A DNA stretch of 64,000 bases from Isochrysis galbana (Eukaryota > Haptophyta > Isochrysidales > Isochrysidaceae). The stretch covers positions 1,843,694 through 1,907,693 of the forward strand of contig CM030936.1 of the NCBI GenBank assembly GCA_018136815.1, in the 5' to 3' direction. How positions within the stretch are numbered: position 1 is the stretch's first letter; every line of letters starts with the position of its first letter. This document shows, one piece after another, positions 33,492-43,079 of the stretch. A program made the position numbers and the translations under genes. The notes under the pieces were generated by a model. It searched no databases. It was not told the origin of the DNA and was given only the letters and a program-made list of their open reading frames with translations.

Positions 33492-33900
33492 TCCCATGTC
33501 TTGGGTAAGGGACCCGTCCCCCTAGGCTAGCCCCACGCCTCGGCTAGGGCTCCGAGTTCAAGAGCGAATCATGGAGGTGATGAACGCGTGCTGCCTGCGC
33601 TCTACACCCGGCGCAACACCCGAGCAAAGCTCCTGTAAAAGGGAGAAGTGGGTGGGGCAGTGCGTACGAAAGAGGCCGCCGCGTTAAGCCGCCGATTTCG
33701 TGCTCGCTTTGGATCCAAAGGGTGTTCTTGTCTCCACGTTTCGCTCGCTATGTTCCGTTGCTTCTTGTTCCGATTCTGACCTCTGGTCAGCCCAAGTTCC
33801 AGGTTCCAGGTCTCTGTTTCCAGGTTCACCGCTCGACATCGGGAGACGTCTCGATCTTAGTCGGGGGGTGTCGCATTCATCCTAGATGATGCGATTTCCA
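27156..33900 (+). mobile_element. LTR retrotransposon, chromovirus lineage, 5' LTR not found
   Basis: The polyprotein frame is followed by about 370 bases and a purine stretch GTCGGGGGG/TGTCGCATTC at 33860-33878. That is the polypurine-tract-then-TG form of a 3' LTR start. No copy of this LTR start was seen upstream of 27156; another dispersed repeat (26868-27050) occupies that place. The element is therefore probably 5'-truncated, although its coding frame is open. Confidence 0.75.
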
Positions 33901-35000
33901 GGCTCTTGTTTCCAGGTCCTTCGCCGTGCGGCCACACGGTGAAGCTCAGGTACATCTAGGTTGGTAGGGTTCGTCCCTAGCGATCTAGAATTCGGGTTCT
34001 CGTTTCGTTCCTTCTAGCCTGTTTGTCAGGTCTAGATTCCAGGTTTCCTCCTTTCGGGTAATCTTTACCTAAAGGAGCCAGGTCGCCTGTCACTCGCTGC
34101 GCGCTTGTCTCAGGCTCTCGAGTTACCTTGTGAAGGCTTGTTTAGCTTCTTGCAAGGCTTGTTGTTTCTTGTTGAGTTCCGGTTCTTGCTTGGGACTTGC
34201 TCACTTTCACTTTCGTTGTCGTTGTCGTCCAGGCCTGTCCTTCGTAGGTTCCGCTTGGCTTGGTTAGGGTTTCGTTGCCTTCCGGCGTTTGGCGTTGGCG
34301 TTCGGAAATTTCCTCTCACATTCCCTAGGTCCGCTACCCTTGGCTTGTAGGTCCTTGCTTCTTTCTTCTCGGTCAAGGTTTTGGCGAGCGAGTCGGTTGC
34401 TCTATCCGCTCGAGAGATTTGAGGTTTAATTTGCCATCTCCCCTGGGAGACCGGTGTAGGTTCGCTTCCTAGGTGAGGGAATCTTTCCCCTTGATGCAAG
34501 CTACATGCAAGCCCTTGGCCCCTTTGGTGTTCCTTCCCCTTGGTTGCTACTCAGGGTTGTTCGTTAGAAGCGTCTAGAAGGTTCACGCTCAACGGCAAGA
34601 TTTCCTCTGTCGTGAAGACATCTCGTTGCGATCTGTATCCAAAGTGATCGCCGTGGTCGCGCGACACGACGCTCCCCTTCGGACTCTCCGCTACGTGGGA
34701 AGTTACAACGGAGACACGCTCCGGCCGTCGCTGCGGAGTCTCTCTCTCTCTCGCTCTCTCTCTCCGTCTCTCGCGACGTGTTTGAGTTATCGGTGATTTG
34801 GGGTCGCGGTTGCTTGATAATTTGCTTGGTTTGGGTGAATGATTCCGGTGTGTTCGTGAGTCGGTGTATCCTGTTGTTCTCAGCTTCGTTGTCCGTCGTT
34901 GTTCGCTGCGTCGCTGCACTCAAGCAGCTTAGGCTCCCTCCCTGAGGGAAGAGTTCTTTGTAGGTCTAACAATCTCTTACAACCCATCACACTAGGGCCG
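33869..35000 (+). repeat. Candidate 3' LTR and downstream spacer
   Basis: Begins TGTCGCATTCATCCTAGATG after the G-rich tract. The sequence is T/G-rich with repeated TTCCAGGT-like words (33800-34050), unlike the GC-rich surroundings. The far end (CA) could not be fixed without the second LTR. A CT microsatellite lies at 34740-34780. Confidence 0.45.
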
Positions 35001-35091
35001 CTAGGAGCGCCTCGCCGCCCCACAGCCCTTCGTTCGCCGTTCGTTCCCCGTCCAGACACCCAAATGGGGTTGCCCGACCCAGTCCAGAATT

Positions 35092-37221
35092 TCATTCACC
35101 CGACTCCCGGTGGGGAGGAGGGCCAAAGCGCCGCGCTAGCCGCCGGTGCTGCTCGCGACGGAGTGGCTCAGAGCCCTCCGGCTCCGCTCGACTCGACAAC
35201 CTCACGACTCCTTTGTGTTTTGTCTCCGGAGGACAGAGAGGGACAAGGCTATGAGGCGCTACTGAGCAATCTGAGCAAGCCCAGATTGTGTTCTTGCGGT
35301 CACATATGATGCACCGCTGCTGCTTGCCGCCCACGTAGCCATCGAGCATTTTGAACTTGGTGAGGTAGTGCGAGCAACCATCGGACGAGTACAATGATGA
35401 TGAGCAAGTTGAAGTTGGTGACGATGCGCGCGCGTTCGAAGGCGTTGAATTTGGTGAGGGTGCTCGAGCCAGAAGCAGCGGGTTGTGCATGAGACGGTAG
35501 GCCAGCTTGCTCATCTCTGCTTTGAAGGACGCCGTCGAATCATTGAAGTAGCGGTGGGCGAAGTAGGCATTGGTTGCGAGCATGCCGATGAGCGTGACGA
35601 AGAATCGCGTCTTGAACTGATTGGTCAGGACGCGCTTCTCCGCGGCCAGCATGTTCTGCCGATACCTGTTGTGGCGGTCGGTAGCCGGCTGGGCTAATGT
35701 GACATCATTGAGGACGCGGGGGCATTTGCGCTTGCCCTTCAGGACAGATGCATCCTGGGCACCGACGATCTCCTCGAAGCTGTCCTCAACGTCGAACGTG
35801 TCCAGAAGCAGGTCACTGTAGCGGATTGGGTCGCCGTTGAGGGTGATGCCGCAGTTGGTGATGAAGGTGTGCACCGCATCACCGCGCCTATGAGAGATGG
35901 CGTTCAATTGAAAGGGGGGGCTGCCGTCGCCCAGGTCACACTCGGCGGTGTAGAGAGCGTGGTCGCCATCATTTGGTCCGGTGGCTAACTTGAGTGCATT
36001 GGCGCAAAAGCCCTTCGTATTTGTCTTCACGTCACCCATGGCGAAGAGCCCGTTGCGTTTGAGCTCGCAGACGGTCTTGGTGCCCATGAACCAGGAGTCT
36101 CCGTAAACAACTCGTCCAGATCCAAACCATGGCTTACAAAGCCGGAGCGTGGTCGCGGTGGTGTGGCCGTGATCGTCGTACCATTCGTGATGAATGTGGC
36201 CCAACTTCCCCTCGCAAATCTCGAGACGTAGCAGAAGGCCAGCTTCAGCATCACAAGTCGTTTTCATCTCGACGCCGAGTGGCTCAGGTTTGCGAGGTAC
36301 CCAGCTCACTTTCGGGCAATGACGCGGATCACCGACTCCTTCCCGGCCGCGCCAGGCGCACATTGACTCGTCGACACTCAACAGCCAACCGGGATTAATC
36401 TTCGATACGCACGCATCGTTGAAGTCGTCAACCAATGGGCGAACAAATGCCCAGGGATCGAGAGACAACTTGATCGCGTCCTCGTCGCCAAAGGTCATGA
36501 CGGTCCTGAGCCGACAGAATCGTCGAAAGCTCATGCCATGCCGACCCAACCTCGGCGGGGGCAGAAGAGATTCAGTTTGCGGAGTGTCGGACCACATCTT
36601 GTCGAGCGGTATGCCCGAGTGAATCGACACAGCAATGGCGTAGCCCATCCATTGCAAAATCTCGCCCTCGTCGGTCTTCTTGTCTTCGGGTCGGAGTCCT
36701 TGAAGCTTCGGGTTTGTTCGAGCCACTATTTTCGCCAGCATGCCGTCGGGAAACAAGAACGTCCACAACTTGTCGATGCTGTCCAACACCTGGTCGCCCC
36801 GGTTTAGCGACGGCTTTGAACGAGGCTCCGTGCGCTGGTCCCTCTTCACGTACTGTGGAGGTCGAAGAGTCCAGGTGTACTCGCCGGACTTGATCTTGTT
36901 GGGCACGATTGGCTCGGAACGCGACTCGTCGGAGTCGCTATGGTCGTCCTCATGGTCGTTCGATTCGCCGCCCTCGTCCAGGTTGGTGCCATCACATCGG
37001 GTCCGTGATGAACGTGATGGACGCGGATCCTGTCGGGTTGGAGCAGGTCGGCCATCTTCATAGGGAAGGAGCTCGAGTTCAAGGTTGTTGCCGCTGTCGT
37101 CGGTGTCGAGCGCCCCGAGTTCGGTCGTGATCCGGCGAGTTGAGCCTTCCCAGAGCACGAGGAGACGAGTCTTGTCCGGGTCCTGCCACTTGTCGATTAC
37201 GCCTTTGTACTTCGGCTGCAT
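35092..37221 (-). CDS. piggyBac-like transposase (DDE_Tnp_1_7)
   Basis: Cut-and-paste transposase, or a gene derived from one. The minus-strand frame is open to 37272, but the first ATG is at 37221, giving 709 aa. After a variable N-terminus (KYKGVIDKWQDPD, then an acidic stretch) the DDE domain shows FRRFCRLRTVMTFGD, the first catalytic Asp in WLLSVDESMCAWRG, the second in VVYGDSWFMGTKTVCEL and the third in QPATDRHNRYRQN. The C-terminus has a Cys-rich cluster (CIICDRKNTIWACSDCS) like the zinc-binding tail of piggyBac enzymes. The three Asp and the Cys motif are intact and there is no frameshift. I did not find terminal inverted repeats with TTAA. It sits just right of the gypsy 3' end. It may be active, domesticated or recently silenced. 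Confidence 0.9.
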   Translation of the reverse strand: MQPKYKGVIDKWQDPDKTRLLVLWEGSTRRITTELGALDTDDSGNNLELELLPYEDGRPAPTRQDPRPSRSSRTRCDGTNLDEGGESNDHEDDHSDSDESRSEPIVPNKIKSGEYTWTLRPPQYVKRDQRTEPRSKPSLNRGDQVLDSIDKLWTFLFPDGMLAKIVARTNPKLQGLRPEDKKTDEGEILQWMGYAIAVSIHSGIPLDKMWSDTPQTESLLPPPRLGRHGMSFRRFCRLRTVMTFGDEDAIKLSLDPWAFVRPLVDDFNDACVSKINPGWLLSVDESMCAWRGREGVGDPRHCPKVSWVPRKPEPLGVEMKTTCDAEAGLLLRLEICEGKLGHIHHEWYDDHGHTTATTLRLCKPWFGSGRVVYGDSWFMGTKTVCELKRNGLFAMGDVKTNTKGFCANALKLATGPNDGDHALYTAECDLGDGSPPFQLNAISHRRGDAVHTFITNCGITLNGDPIRYSDLLLDTFDVEDSFEEIVGAQDASVLKGKRKCPRVLNDVTLAQPATDRHNRYRQNMLAAEKRVLTNQFKTRFFVTLIGMLATNAYFAHRYFNDSTASFKAEMSKLAYRLMHNPLLLARAPSPNSTPSNARASSPTSTCSSSLYSSDGCSHYLTKFKMLDGYVGGKQQRCIICDRKNTIWACSDCSVAPHSLVPLCPPETKHKGVVRLSSRAEPEGSEPLRREQHRRLARRFGPPPHRESGE

Positions 37222-38995
37222 GGAGTGCTCTGCAGCCCATTGGATGCCAAAGGCCTCGGCTTTCACGCGCACAACGACATTCTTGATGGAGGAGAGGCTC
37301 TTGAGAATCTCGGAAATTTCAGAAAAAGTCTGATTGGGATCGGGGGTGGTGGCAGAGTCAGCTTGGTGTGATGCGCGTGCTGTTCTTGCGCCAAGACATT
37401 GACGGGGGACTTGTGGTGAGAGACAGGGAATCTCTGGGTCTCTGGGAGTGTGCCGCGCGCGATCGCACCTGTGTCGGCATGTCGGTCGGTCGGTAGTGAG
37501 TAGATAGGGCCTCGGGTCTCAAAAAGTTGGTACCTGAGAGCATGCACAGACCCATGACGAGGGTCAGCTGGGAGGTGGTCCAGCAGGCGTGTCGGACATC
37601 GCCCGACGAGGGCGACGGAGCCTCCGAGTGGGAAGGGGGGGGAGCGATGGAGGGAGTCTTCTCGAATGGCCCCACTTTGGGTGATTGTGGCTCGGCCCAA
37701 TGGCGGGCACCGAACCTTGTCGGCCCAGGGTAGTCGGGGGGGGGGGGGGGGAGGGGCCTCGCACCAATTTGGTGGCGTCGTCAGCCACCGTTGCGGCAGG
37801 AAAGGGGCCATGGCGCGAGGGACTGTTAGAGGGGTACCGCCATGCTCGATCCGTACCCCACTGGGGTACATTGTAAGGCAAAACATTTTAACCGAAGGGC
37901 TCAGGCCGACCGACCAGCCAGTAGGGCTCGCGCAGCGCCGCCGCCGGGCGGCCAGCGGCGTGTGCGCACGCAGCCCTTGCTTCCGCCCGGCCTCCCGCCG
38001 TCGCCCATCGCGCACTCCGCCCGGGTCCGCGCGCGGATCGCGGCTTGGAGGCGCATTGGTGCTCCTCGTCGAGTCTTGGAGTCTTGGGCTGGATCGCCAA
38101 CGGAGTCCTTATCTAGTGGGAGCGCGGCCCACTGCCGCCGTTCTATCATGGCGTCTCCGCTTTCACGTTAGAAGATCAGCTGTTGGCGGTGGCCGAAAGA
38201 TGTGCGTGAGCGGGTAGAGATAAGATTATCCCTACAAGGCAAACACATCCATTCCGGGCTTGCTAGTCAGTAGTGCTTAAGTGTGAGTCTTAAAATATAA
38301 ATAAATACCCGTCTCCGAGACGGAAAGAAAGTCAAAGTGTTTTTTGTTTTGTAGAGTAGGGGGAGCGCAGTAGCTCTAGTGGCTATTGGGGTAGGGGCGT
38401 AGCAGAGAGGGGGGGGGGGGGGGGGAGAGGGAGAGAGGGAGAGAGGGAGGGAGGGAGAGAGGGAGAGGGAGGGAGAGGGAGGGAGCGGAAGAGAGAGGGA
38501 GAGAGGGAGAGAGATGTGGGGGGGGGGGGAGAGAGAGAGAGCAAGGGAGGGAGGGAGGAAGCTCCCCCCCCCCCTCTCCCCCCCCCCTCCTCCTAGCCCC
38601 CCCCCCCCTTTCTCCCCTTCCCCCTTGTGTTCCGCTGGCCTCAGCGGCGCGCGCGGGCGAGCCAGACAGAGAGCACAGAGAGAGAGAGAGAGGGAGGGAG
38701 TGCGAGAGAGGGAGAGAGCAGAGGAGGGGACGGCAGGGCAGGGATAAGCCGCACGCCCAGCCGCCGCCTCCCCCGGCTGCATCACGCGCTAGAGAGCCGC
38801 TGCTGCGAAGACGGGTGGAAAGCAGAGCCCTCTGTGCAGCGCTCTCCACTGGCAGCCAGAGAGAGAGCGAAAGGGAGGGAGAGGGAGGGAGGGACGGACA
38901 GAGGGAGGGAGGGGGGGAGACTAGGAGTGAAAGCGAGGGAGAGTGGATAGAGGGTTAGAGTGACAGGTTCGTAGGGGGAAAGGATTACGCCGTCG
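37222..38995. other. Intergenic region with purine repeats
   Basis: The transposase frame can be read a little further upstream (37222-37360), but no start was found. A 16-G run is at 37736-37751. From 38405 to 38720 the plus strand is GA/GGGA-rich and then C-rich, including an 18-G run at 38409-38426. Open frames here are low-complexity. Confidence 0.5.
38405..38720. repeat. GGGA/GA-rich and C-run simple sequence
   Basis: G homopolymer, then GGGAGAGAGGGA blocks, C runs near 38565-38610, then GA repeats. Confidence 0.9.
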
Positions 38996-40642
38996 ATGAG
39001 CGCCGATGTTGTATCCGGCTCTGCCGACAGCTCCGGTTCGCCATGGATCCTTGACCGCGCCACGCTCGACAACTCACCCTCGCTCGGCTGGCTGATTGCA
39101 AAGTGCGGTGGCGACGAGAAGGCGGCGCGCCGGAAGGAGGACGAGTACAGGAAGCTTACCTGCGCGTTTATACAGGACACCGGGCGTAACCTCAGATTGT
39201 GCGCTAGTCGCGCGCACTCCCACGCGCAGGCGCCTTTGGCGAGCAGACGTGCGAGGGCAGACCTCATGTGTGGAAGCAGAGACGGGATCTGTTTCCGGCG
39301 GTGGCGCGAGCCGCGCGAGCCTCTCAGCTGACGGTTCTCTCTTGCCGGTGCGCGCGCTCCTCGCAGACCGCAGCTGACGATAGCAACGGCAATGGTCTTT
39401 TACCATCGCTTCTTTGCCTTCAAGTCGTACGAGGAACACGATCGCTTCAACATTGCGACGACGGCTCTCTTCTTGGCGTCCAAAGTCGAGGAGACACCGA
39501 GGAAGCTGAAAGATGTGGTGATAGAGGCGTATAAGACGCAGCATACAGGGGCCAAGGTGCCGGAGCCGGAGTCTAGGGATCTATATGAGCGGAGGGAGAA
39601 GGTGCTCATCTCAGAGCGCATCCTCCTTCAAACCCTGGGATTCGACCTGTCGATAGAGCATCCATACAGGCAAGTCGCTTGGCTGCTGGCTGTTGACTTG
39701 CGTGGTCACTCGCTCGTCGGAGGCTTGGCCGAGGCTCCGACTCGCCGACGCTTTGCTCTCCTCTGCTGCGCGCAGGCCGCTCCTTGGCTATGTCAAGTCC
39801 ATCACGGGGACTCGCGATCTTGCGCAGATTGCCTGGAATTTCATCAACGATTCCCTCCGGACTACCGTTTGCCTGCAGGCAATTCCCGCTCCCCACTAGC
39901 CGCCGGCTCAGAGCACTTGCGTTCTGCACGGCGGGTGGCTGCTCCGCCGACCTCATCGGTTGTCTCGTCCTTCCTGCGCAGTACTCGCCTAGGTACGTAG
40001 CGGCAGCTGCGCTCTCTTTGGCTGCAGACCATCTGCGTGCCACGAAGAAGGTTGAGATCAAGCTCCCAACGCTGTATAGCTCCTTCTCGGTACATGGCTT
40101 TGCCTTCCAAGTCTCAACTGTCATCGCACAGCTTCTGCCGCGCTCCTGGCGCCTCGGCCTCTCCGGTGCTCCAGCCACAAGGCCCCCGCCGCAGGTCACG
40201 GAGCAAGGGGTGCTTGAGGTGACCAAGCTGATGCGCAAGATCTACCCCGAGAAGGAGGGCGTCACCAATAGACCCGCTGTGCCTGTGAGTGCATTCAATG
40301 CACCTGGTTTTCCGAGGCCCCCCATCCCGTTCCGTCCGATAAATGGCCCGCTGCTGCCTGTCGCTGCAGGCCGTTGGCTCGGAAACGAGGGCACCAAACG
40401 GCGTGGCCAAGCCAGATCACAATGCGGGGGCACAAGGCGAGAGCAACGCGACAGCTCCTACACGAGAAGGCGCTGCTCCTGCCAGCACAACTAGCACAGC
40501 TAGCACTCCCGTGGAGCAGCGAGACGCAGCAGGCCTGTCTGCTGAGTCTGCGCCAGTTGGTACGAAGCGCTGCAACGATACAACAGTGGAACTCTCGGGT
40601 GGTGCGGGCCATCATCCGAAACGCCCAAAAGAAGAGGTGTAG
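38996..40642 (+). CDS. Transcriptional cyclin (K/T/L class), six exons, two GC-AG introns
   Basis: Regulatory partner of a transcription CDK (CDK9/CDK12 type), expected in the nucleus. Exons 38996-39198, 39367-39669, 39776-39878, 39982-40089, 40195-40284 and 40370-40642 give 359 aa. Cyclin fold 1: EYRKLTCAFIQDTGRNLRL joined to PQLTIATAMVFYHRFFAFKS, then NIATTALFLASKVEETPRKL and LLQTLGFDLSIEHPYR. Fold 2: PLLGYVKSITGTRDLAQIAW and NFINDSLRTTVCLQ joined to YSPRYVAAAALSLAADHL, LYSSFS joined to VTEQGVLEVTKLMRKIY. The low-complexity tail ends KRPKEEV, a possible nuclear signal. Introns 2 (CAG/GCAAGT) and 3 (CAG/GCAATT) start with GC; each join restores the cyclin sequence exactly, and no GT site nearby does so. 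Class within transcriptional cyclins is not resolved. Confidence 0.9.
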
Positions 40643-41500
40643 GTGTGGTCCATCTTGCAAATCTGCCATGCCTATGAACATTGTCTCTTGCGCCGTTGCT
40701 CTGCGCGTCGTCCACGGCGAGCGCGGTTGCACTCGAACCACCCGGTCACCGCCTTGATGATCCGCGTGTGCAAATCAATCAGTGGCGCACGTGCGGGGGT
40801 GGCGAAGTCAGCCCGATCATCCCCCCGCACATGCTTGGCGTGAACGGCGACCGGCCTGCAGGCCAACGCCAACACGGCCTGCGCCTTGTATGGATAGGCG
40901 TGGGGAGACCGGTAAGGTTGATGCGCCATGAAATCCGCCGACCGTCAGATGCCCCGGCGTCTTACGTGGGCGTTGGCTTGTGGTGGGATCGACTTGTGCT
41001 ACTGTTTGATCACCACCCGAATGACATTCAAGTGAGGATGCGCCTCGTCCTCGGCGACTGCATTCCACGAGCATTGAACGCGATAGGTGACGTTGATCGC
41101 GATACTTGTCCCAGCATTGGCCTTGTCTCTACGACACATCCAGCACTTGCGTGATCTTGGTGTAGTGCTGCTACTGGTGCATATGGAATTGGAATATCAA
41201 CTCTAGATCGCGCTTTCCCTCTATGTACTCCTTCAGTGGGATGCCCGGTTGTCCTTGTTGTTGTGATCTGTTGCCAGTGTGCCATGTTGAAAACAAACAA
41301 TGAGTCTACTTTTGTTGTGGGGGTCAATGGGGAGGCGCCTCGTGCCCATCCCCACCGCGGCACTAGCTACCCTGTGGGAGCCATTCAGTCACCCTTATGA
41401 CATGCCACCGGGAATATGCCGAGCGCACTCATCACCATGACCCAGACCCTCGGTGATCAGGATTAGCACGGGAAGATATTTTTCGAATCGATTATGTTTG
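40643..41500. other. Spacer with a degraded family-B repeat
   Basis: No gene recognised. Around 41270-41480 the blocks GTGGGGGTCAATGGGG, ACCCTGTGGGAG and GACCCAGACC are degraded matches to the repeat at 47085-47215. Confidence 0.45.
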
Positions 41501-41511
41501 CATGCGCCCAA

Positions 41512-41740
41512 CTATCAGTATACTGATAGGGTCATGGATGGAGCGCGCGCCGCCTCCCGCCCTCGCTGCCGCCGCCCTCGTCGCCGTGGACGAAGCGTTC
41601 ATTGACATGCCCCTGTCGCCGAAGCGACCACGCCAGGACGACCCGCCCGACCAGGTGGGCGCAAGAGCCAGCGGGCCACGCCCACGCAACACCGAGAACG
41701 GAGAGCCCACAGCCTGCATGCTGGCAGCAACCAGCATGCA
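41512..41740 (+). repeat. Palindrome-capped repeat with perfect 18-bp palindrome
   Basis: CTATCAGTATACTGATAG at 41512-41529 is a perfect palindrome, followed by GGTCATGGATGGAGCGCG. The body encodes MERAPPPALAAAALVA and LSPKRPRQDD, paralleling the MERA..LAKRPRP peptides at 6098 and 22334. Confidence 0.8.
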
Positions 41741-41749
41741 GCACACCCA

Positions 41750-42010
41750 CATCACCCCACAAGGCGGCTTGCCTTCATTTGGTCTCCTTTCCCTCCGGTT
41801 TCTTCCCCTCCCGCGGGGAGTCTCACCCTACCATGAGCCCCCCCGCGAGAACCCCGAAGGAGAGGCCGAGCAGCACCACGTACGCGACGAGAACGGGCCG
41901 TCGCCTTGGCTCGGCATGAGGGCGCGTCCCGAGAGGGCCTGGTAGACGCCCACGCCGAGCACGGTGTAGCCCGTCCCCTTGTGCGCGACCCGCCACACGG
42001 CTCGGCGTGT
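41750..42010 (-). pseudogene. Cytochrome b561 domain fragment, copy A
   Basis: The minus strand reads AVWRVAHKGTGYTVLGVGVY then QALSGRALMPSQGD, resembling the second half of a cytochrome b561 (ferric reductase/DOMON-type) domain with a heme-ligand-like His. A 2-base insertion relative to copy B (57995-58420) then shifts the frame; VLVAYVVLLGLSFGVLAGG continues in another frame. The flanks differ from those of copy B. It follows the palindrome-capped repeat at 41512, which suggests capture or shared duplication. Confidence 0.7.
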
Positions 42011-42369
42011 GGTGGGGACAACATTTTCCTAGTATTATCATTGGAAGGTCAGTACCGGACGAGCTATACACTCCGCTGAAATGGGGACGTGCATATGACG
42101 GACCGGCCGAGACAGCGTACCCGATTCCGCAAGAGTATACACCTAATGAAGAAATACTTAAGGTAATGAAGCAACGTGTCAAAACTGAGATACATGAACA
42201 AATGAATAACAAAGGCAAATGGTTAGGCAAATGGTTCATGAATTCTAAACTTGATGAGTTCATTACTGAAATTGCTGATTCAAATATGCCATACTTACAA
42301 ACCCTCAGTACTCAAAGTGCCAATGCCGTTTATGGCAAAGCACAAGTTGCATATGAAAGATGGCTCTGA
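42007..42369 (+). CDS. AT-rich ORF of unknown, probably foreign, origin
   Basis: A 120-codon frame whose last 115 codons are markedly AT-rich (AAA, GAA, AAT, ATT, TTA usage), while sequence on both sides is strongly GC-rich. Readable text includes GRSVPDELYTPLKWGRAYDG, YPIPQEYTPNEEILKVMKQR and KGKWLGKWFMNSKLDEFITE. It is hydrophilic and helical-looking, with no signal peptide or membrane segment. The GC-rich start (MWWGQ) is read from the neighbouring repeat, so the true start is missing. A second AT-rich piece (KTIMEEYIEDHQKTGK, about 42555-42600) follows a GC-rich tandem repeat and may be its continuation. I do not recognise the family. Composition suggests transfer from an AT-rich genome such as a large DNA virus, or an AT-rich transposon; this is inference. 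Confidence 0.45.
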   Translation: MWWGQHFPSIIIGRSVPDELYTPLKWGRAYDGPAETAYPIPQEYTPNEEILKVMKQRVKTEIHEQMNNKGKWLGKWFMNSKLDEFITEIADSNMPYLQTLSTQSANAVYGKAQVAYERWL

Positions 42370-42404
42370 AAGCTGGGGTTGGAGCAGAGGAACGTGGGAA
42401 AAAA

Positions 42405-42555
42405 TCCGGGCCCCTCCTCCTCGACCTCGAAGCAGGACTCGCCCTCCCGCCGCGCGGACTCGCCCTCCCTCGCACGCGCTTCTACTTCGAAGCAGCGGAG
42501 CGGCAGACACGGCCCCTCCTCCTCGGCCTCGAAGCAGCGGAGCGGCAGACACAAG
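42405..42555 (+). repeat. Imperfect tandem repeat (CCTCCTCCTCG..CTCGAAGCAG)
   Basis: CTCGAAGCAG occurs after CCTCCTCCTCGAC and CCTCCTCCTCGGC blocks, and GAAGCAGCGGAGCGGCAGACAC occurs twice (about 42495 and 42530). GC-rich, between two AT-rich stretches. Confidence 0.75.
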
Positions 42556-42659
42556 ACAATAATGGAAGAATATATTGAAGATCACCAAAAAACAGGAAAA
42601 CTGATGTGGGGGGAGGGGGGGAACTGAGCAACGAGACGGGCCCCGACTCGAGCAACGTC

Positions 42660-43070
42660 TACAACCACAGGCGCCGCATCCCTAGCTCACGAGCGGCCAG
42701 GTGGCGGTGCGCGACCTCGAAGGAGAGGGAGGCCATCGCGTCGTGCAAGGCCGCCGAATACATCTCCTACGCCCGCGAGATACTCCGCGCCCTCGACGTC
42801 CCGCTCGACGGTTCCACCCTCGTTGGAACCGACAATTTGGCCAACATGCGCGTAGGGTTCCTGCGCTCCGTCCCCACCCGCGCCCGTCACTTCATGCGTC
42901 GATACCACTCCCTCCTCCAGCGCGTCGCCGCCCGCGAAGTGGCGCTTCGTCACGTCGCGTCCCAGCACATGGCGGCGGATTTCCGCCTCACAAAGTGGCT
43001 GCCCAAGCGCAAAGCGGACGCATGCGTCCGCTACGCAACGAATTCTTGGGCGCACGTCCCCGCTTTTTGA
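42660..43070 (+). pseudogene. Ty1/copia RNase H C-terminal fragment
   Basis: The frame reads STSKEREAIASCKAAEYISY-like text (SKEREAIASCKAAEYISYAR), GTDNLANMRVGFLRSVPTRA, RHFMRRYHSLLQRVAAREVA and MAADFRLTKWLPK. It follows the copia RNase H pattern: a segment ending E-A-x-Y, then DN, then H-x-x-RY, then AD-x-x-TK. The frame closes at 43070. Upstream pol is absent. It continues into the leader/LTR-like sequence at 43080. Confidence 0.8.
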
Positions 43071-43079
43071 GCTGCTGCA

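Noticed and set aside
35092-35310. Plus-strand frame (34899-35309) as a retroelement Gag start
   Set aside because: It overlaps the C-terminal coding part of the minus-strand piggyBac transposase and shows no Gag motif.
37263-38015. A 250-codon minus-strand frame upstream of the transposase
   Set aside because: Begins in low-complexity and repeat sequence, overlaps the transposase 5' end in another frame, and shows no domain.
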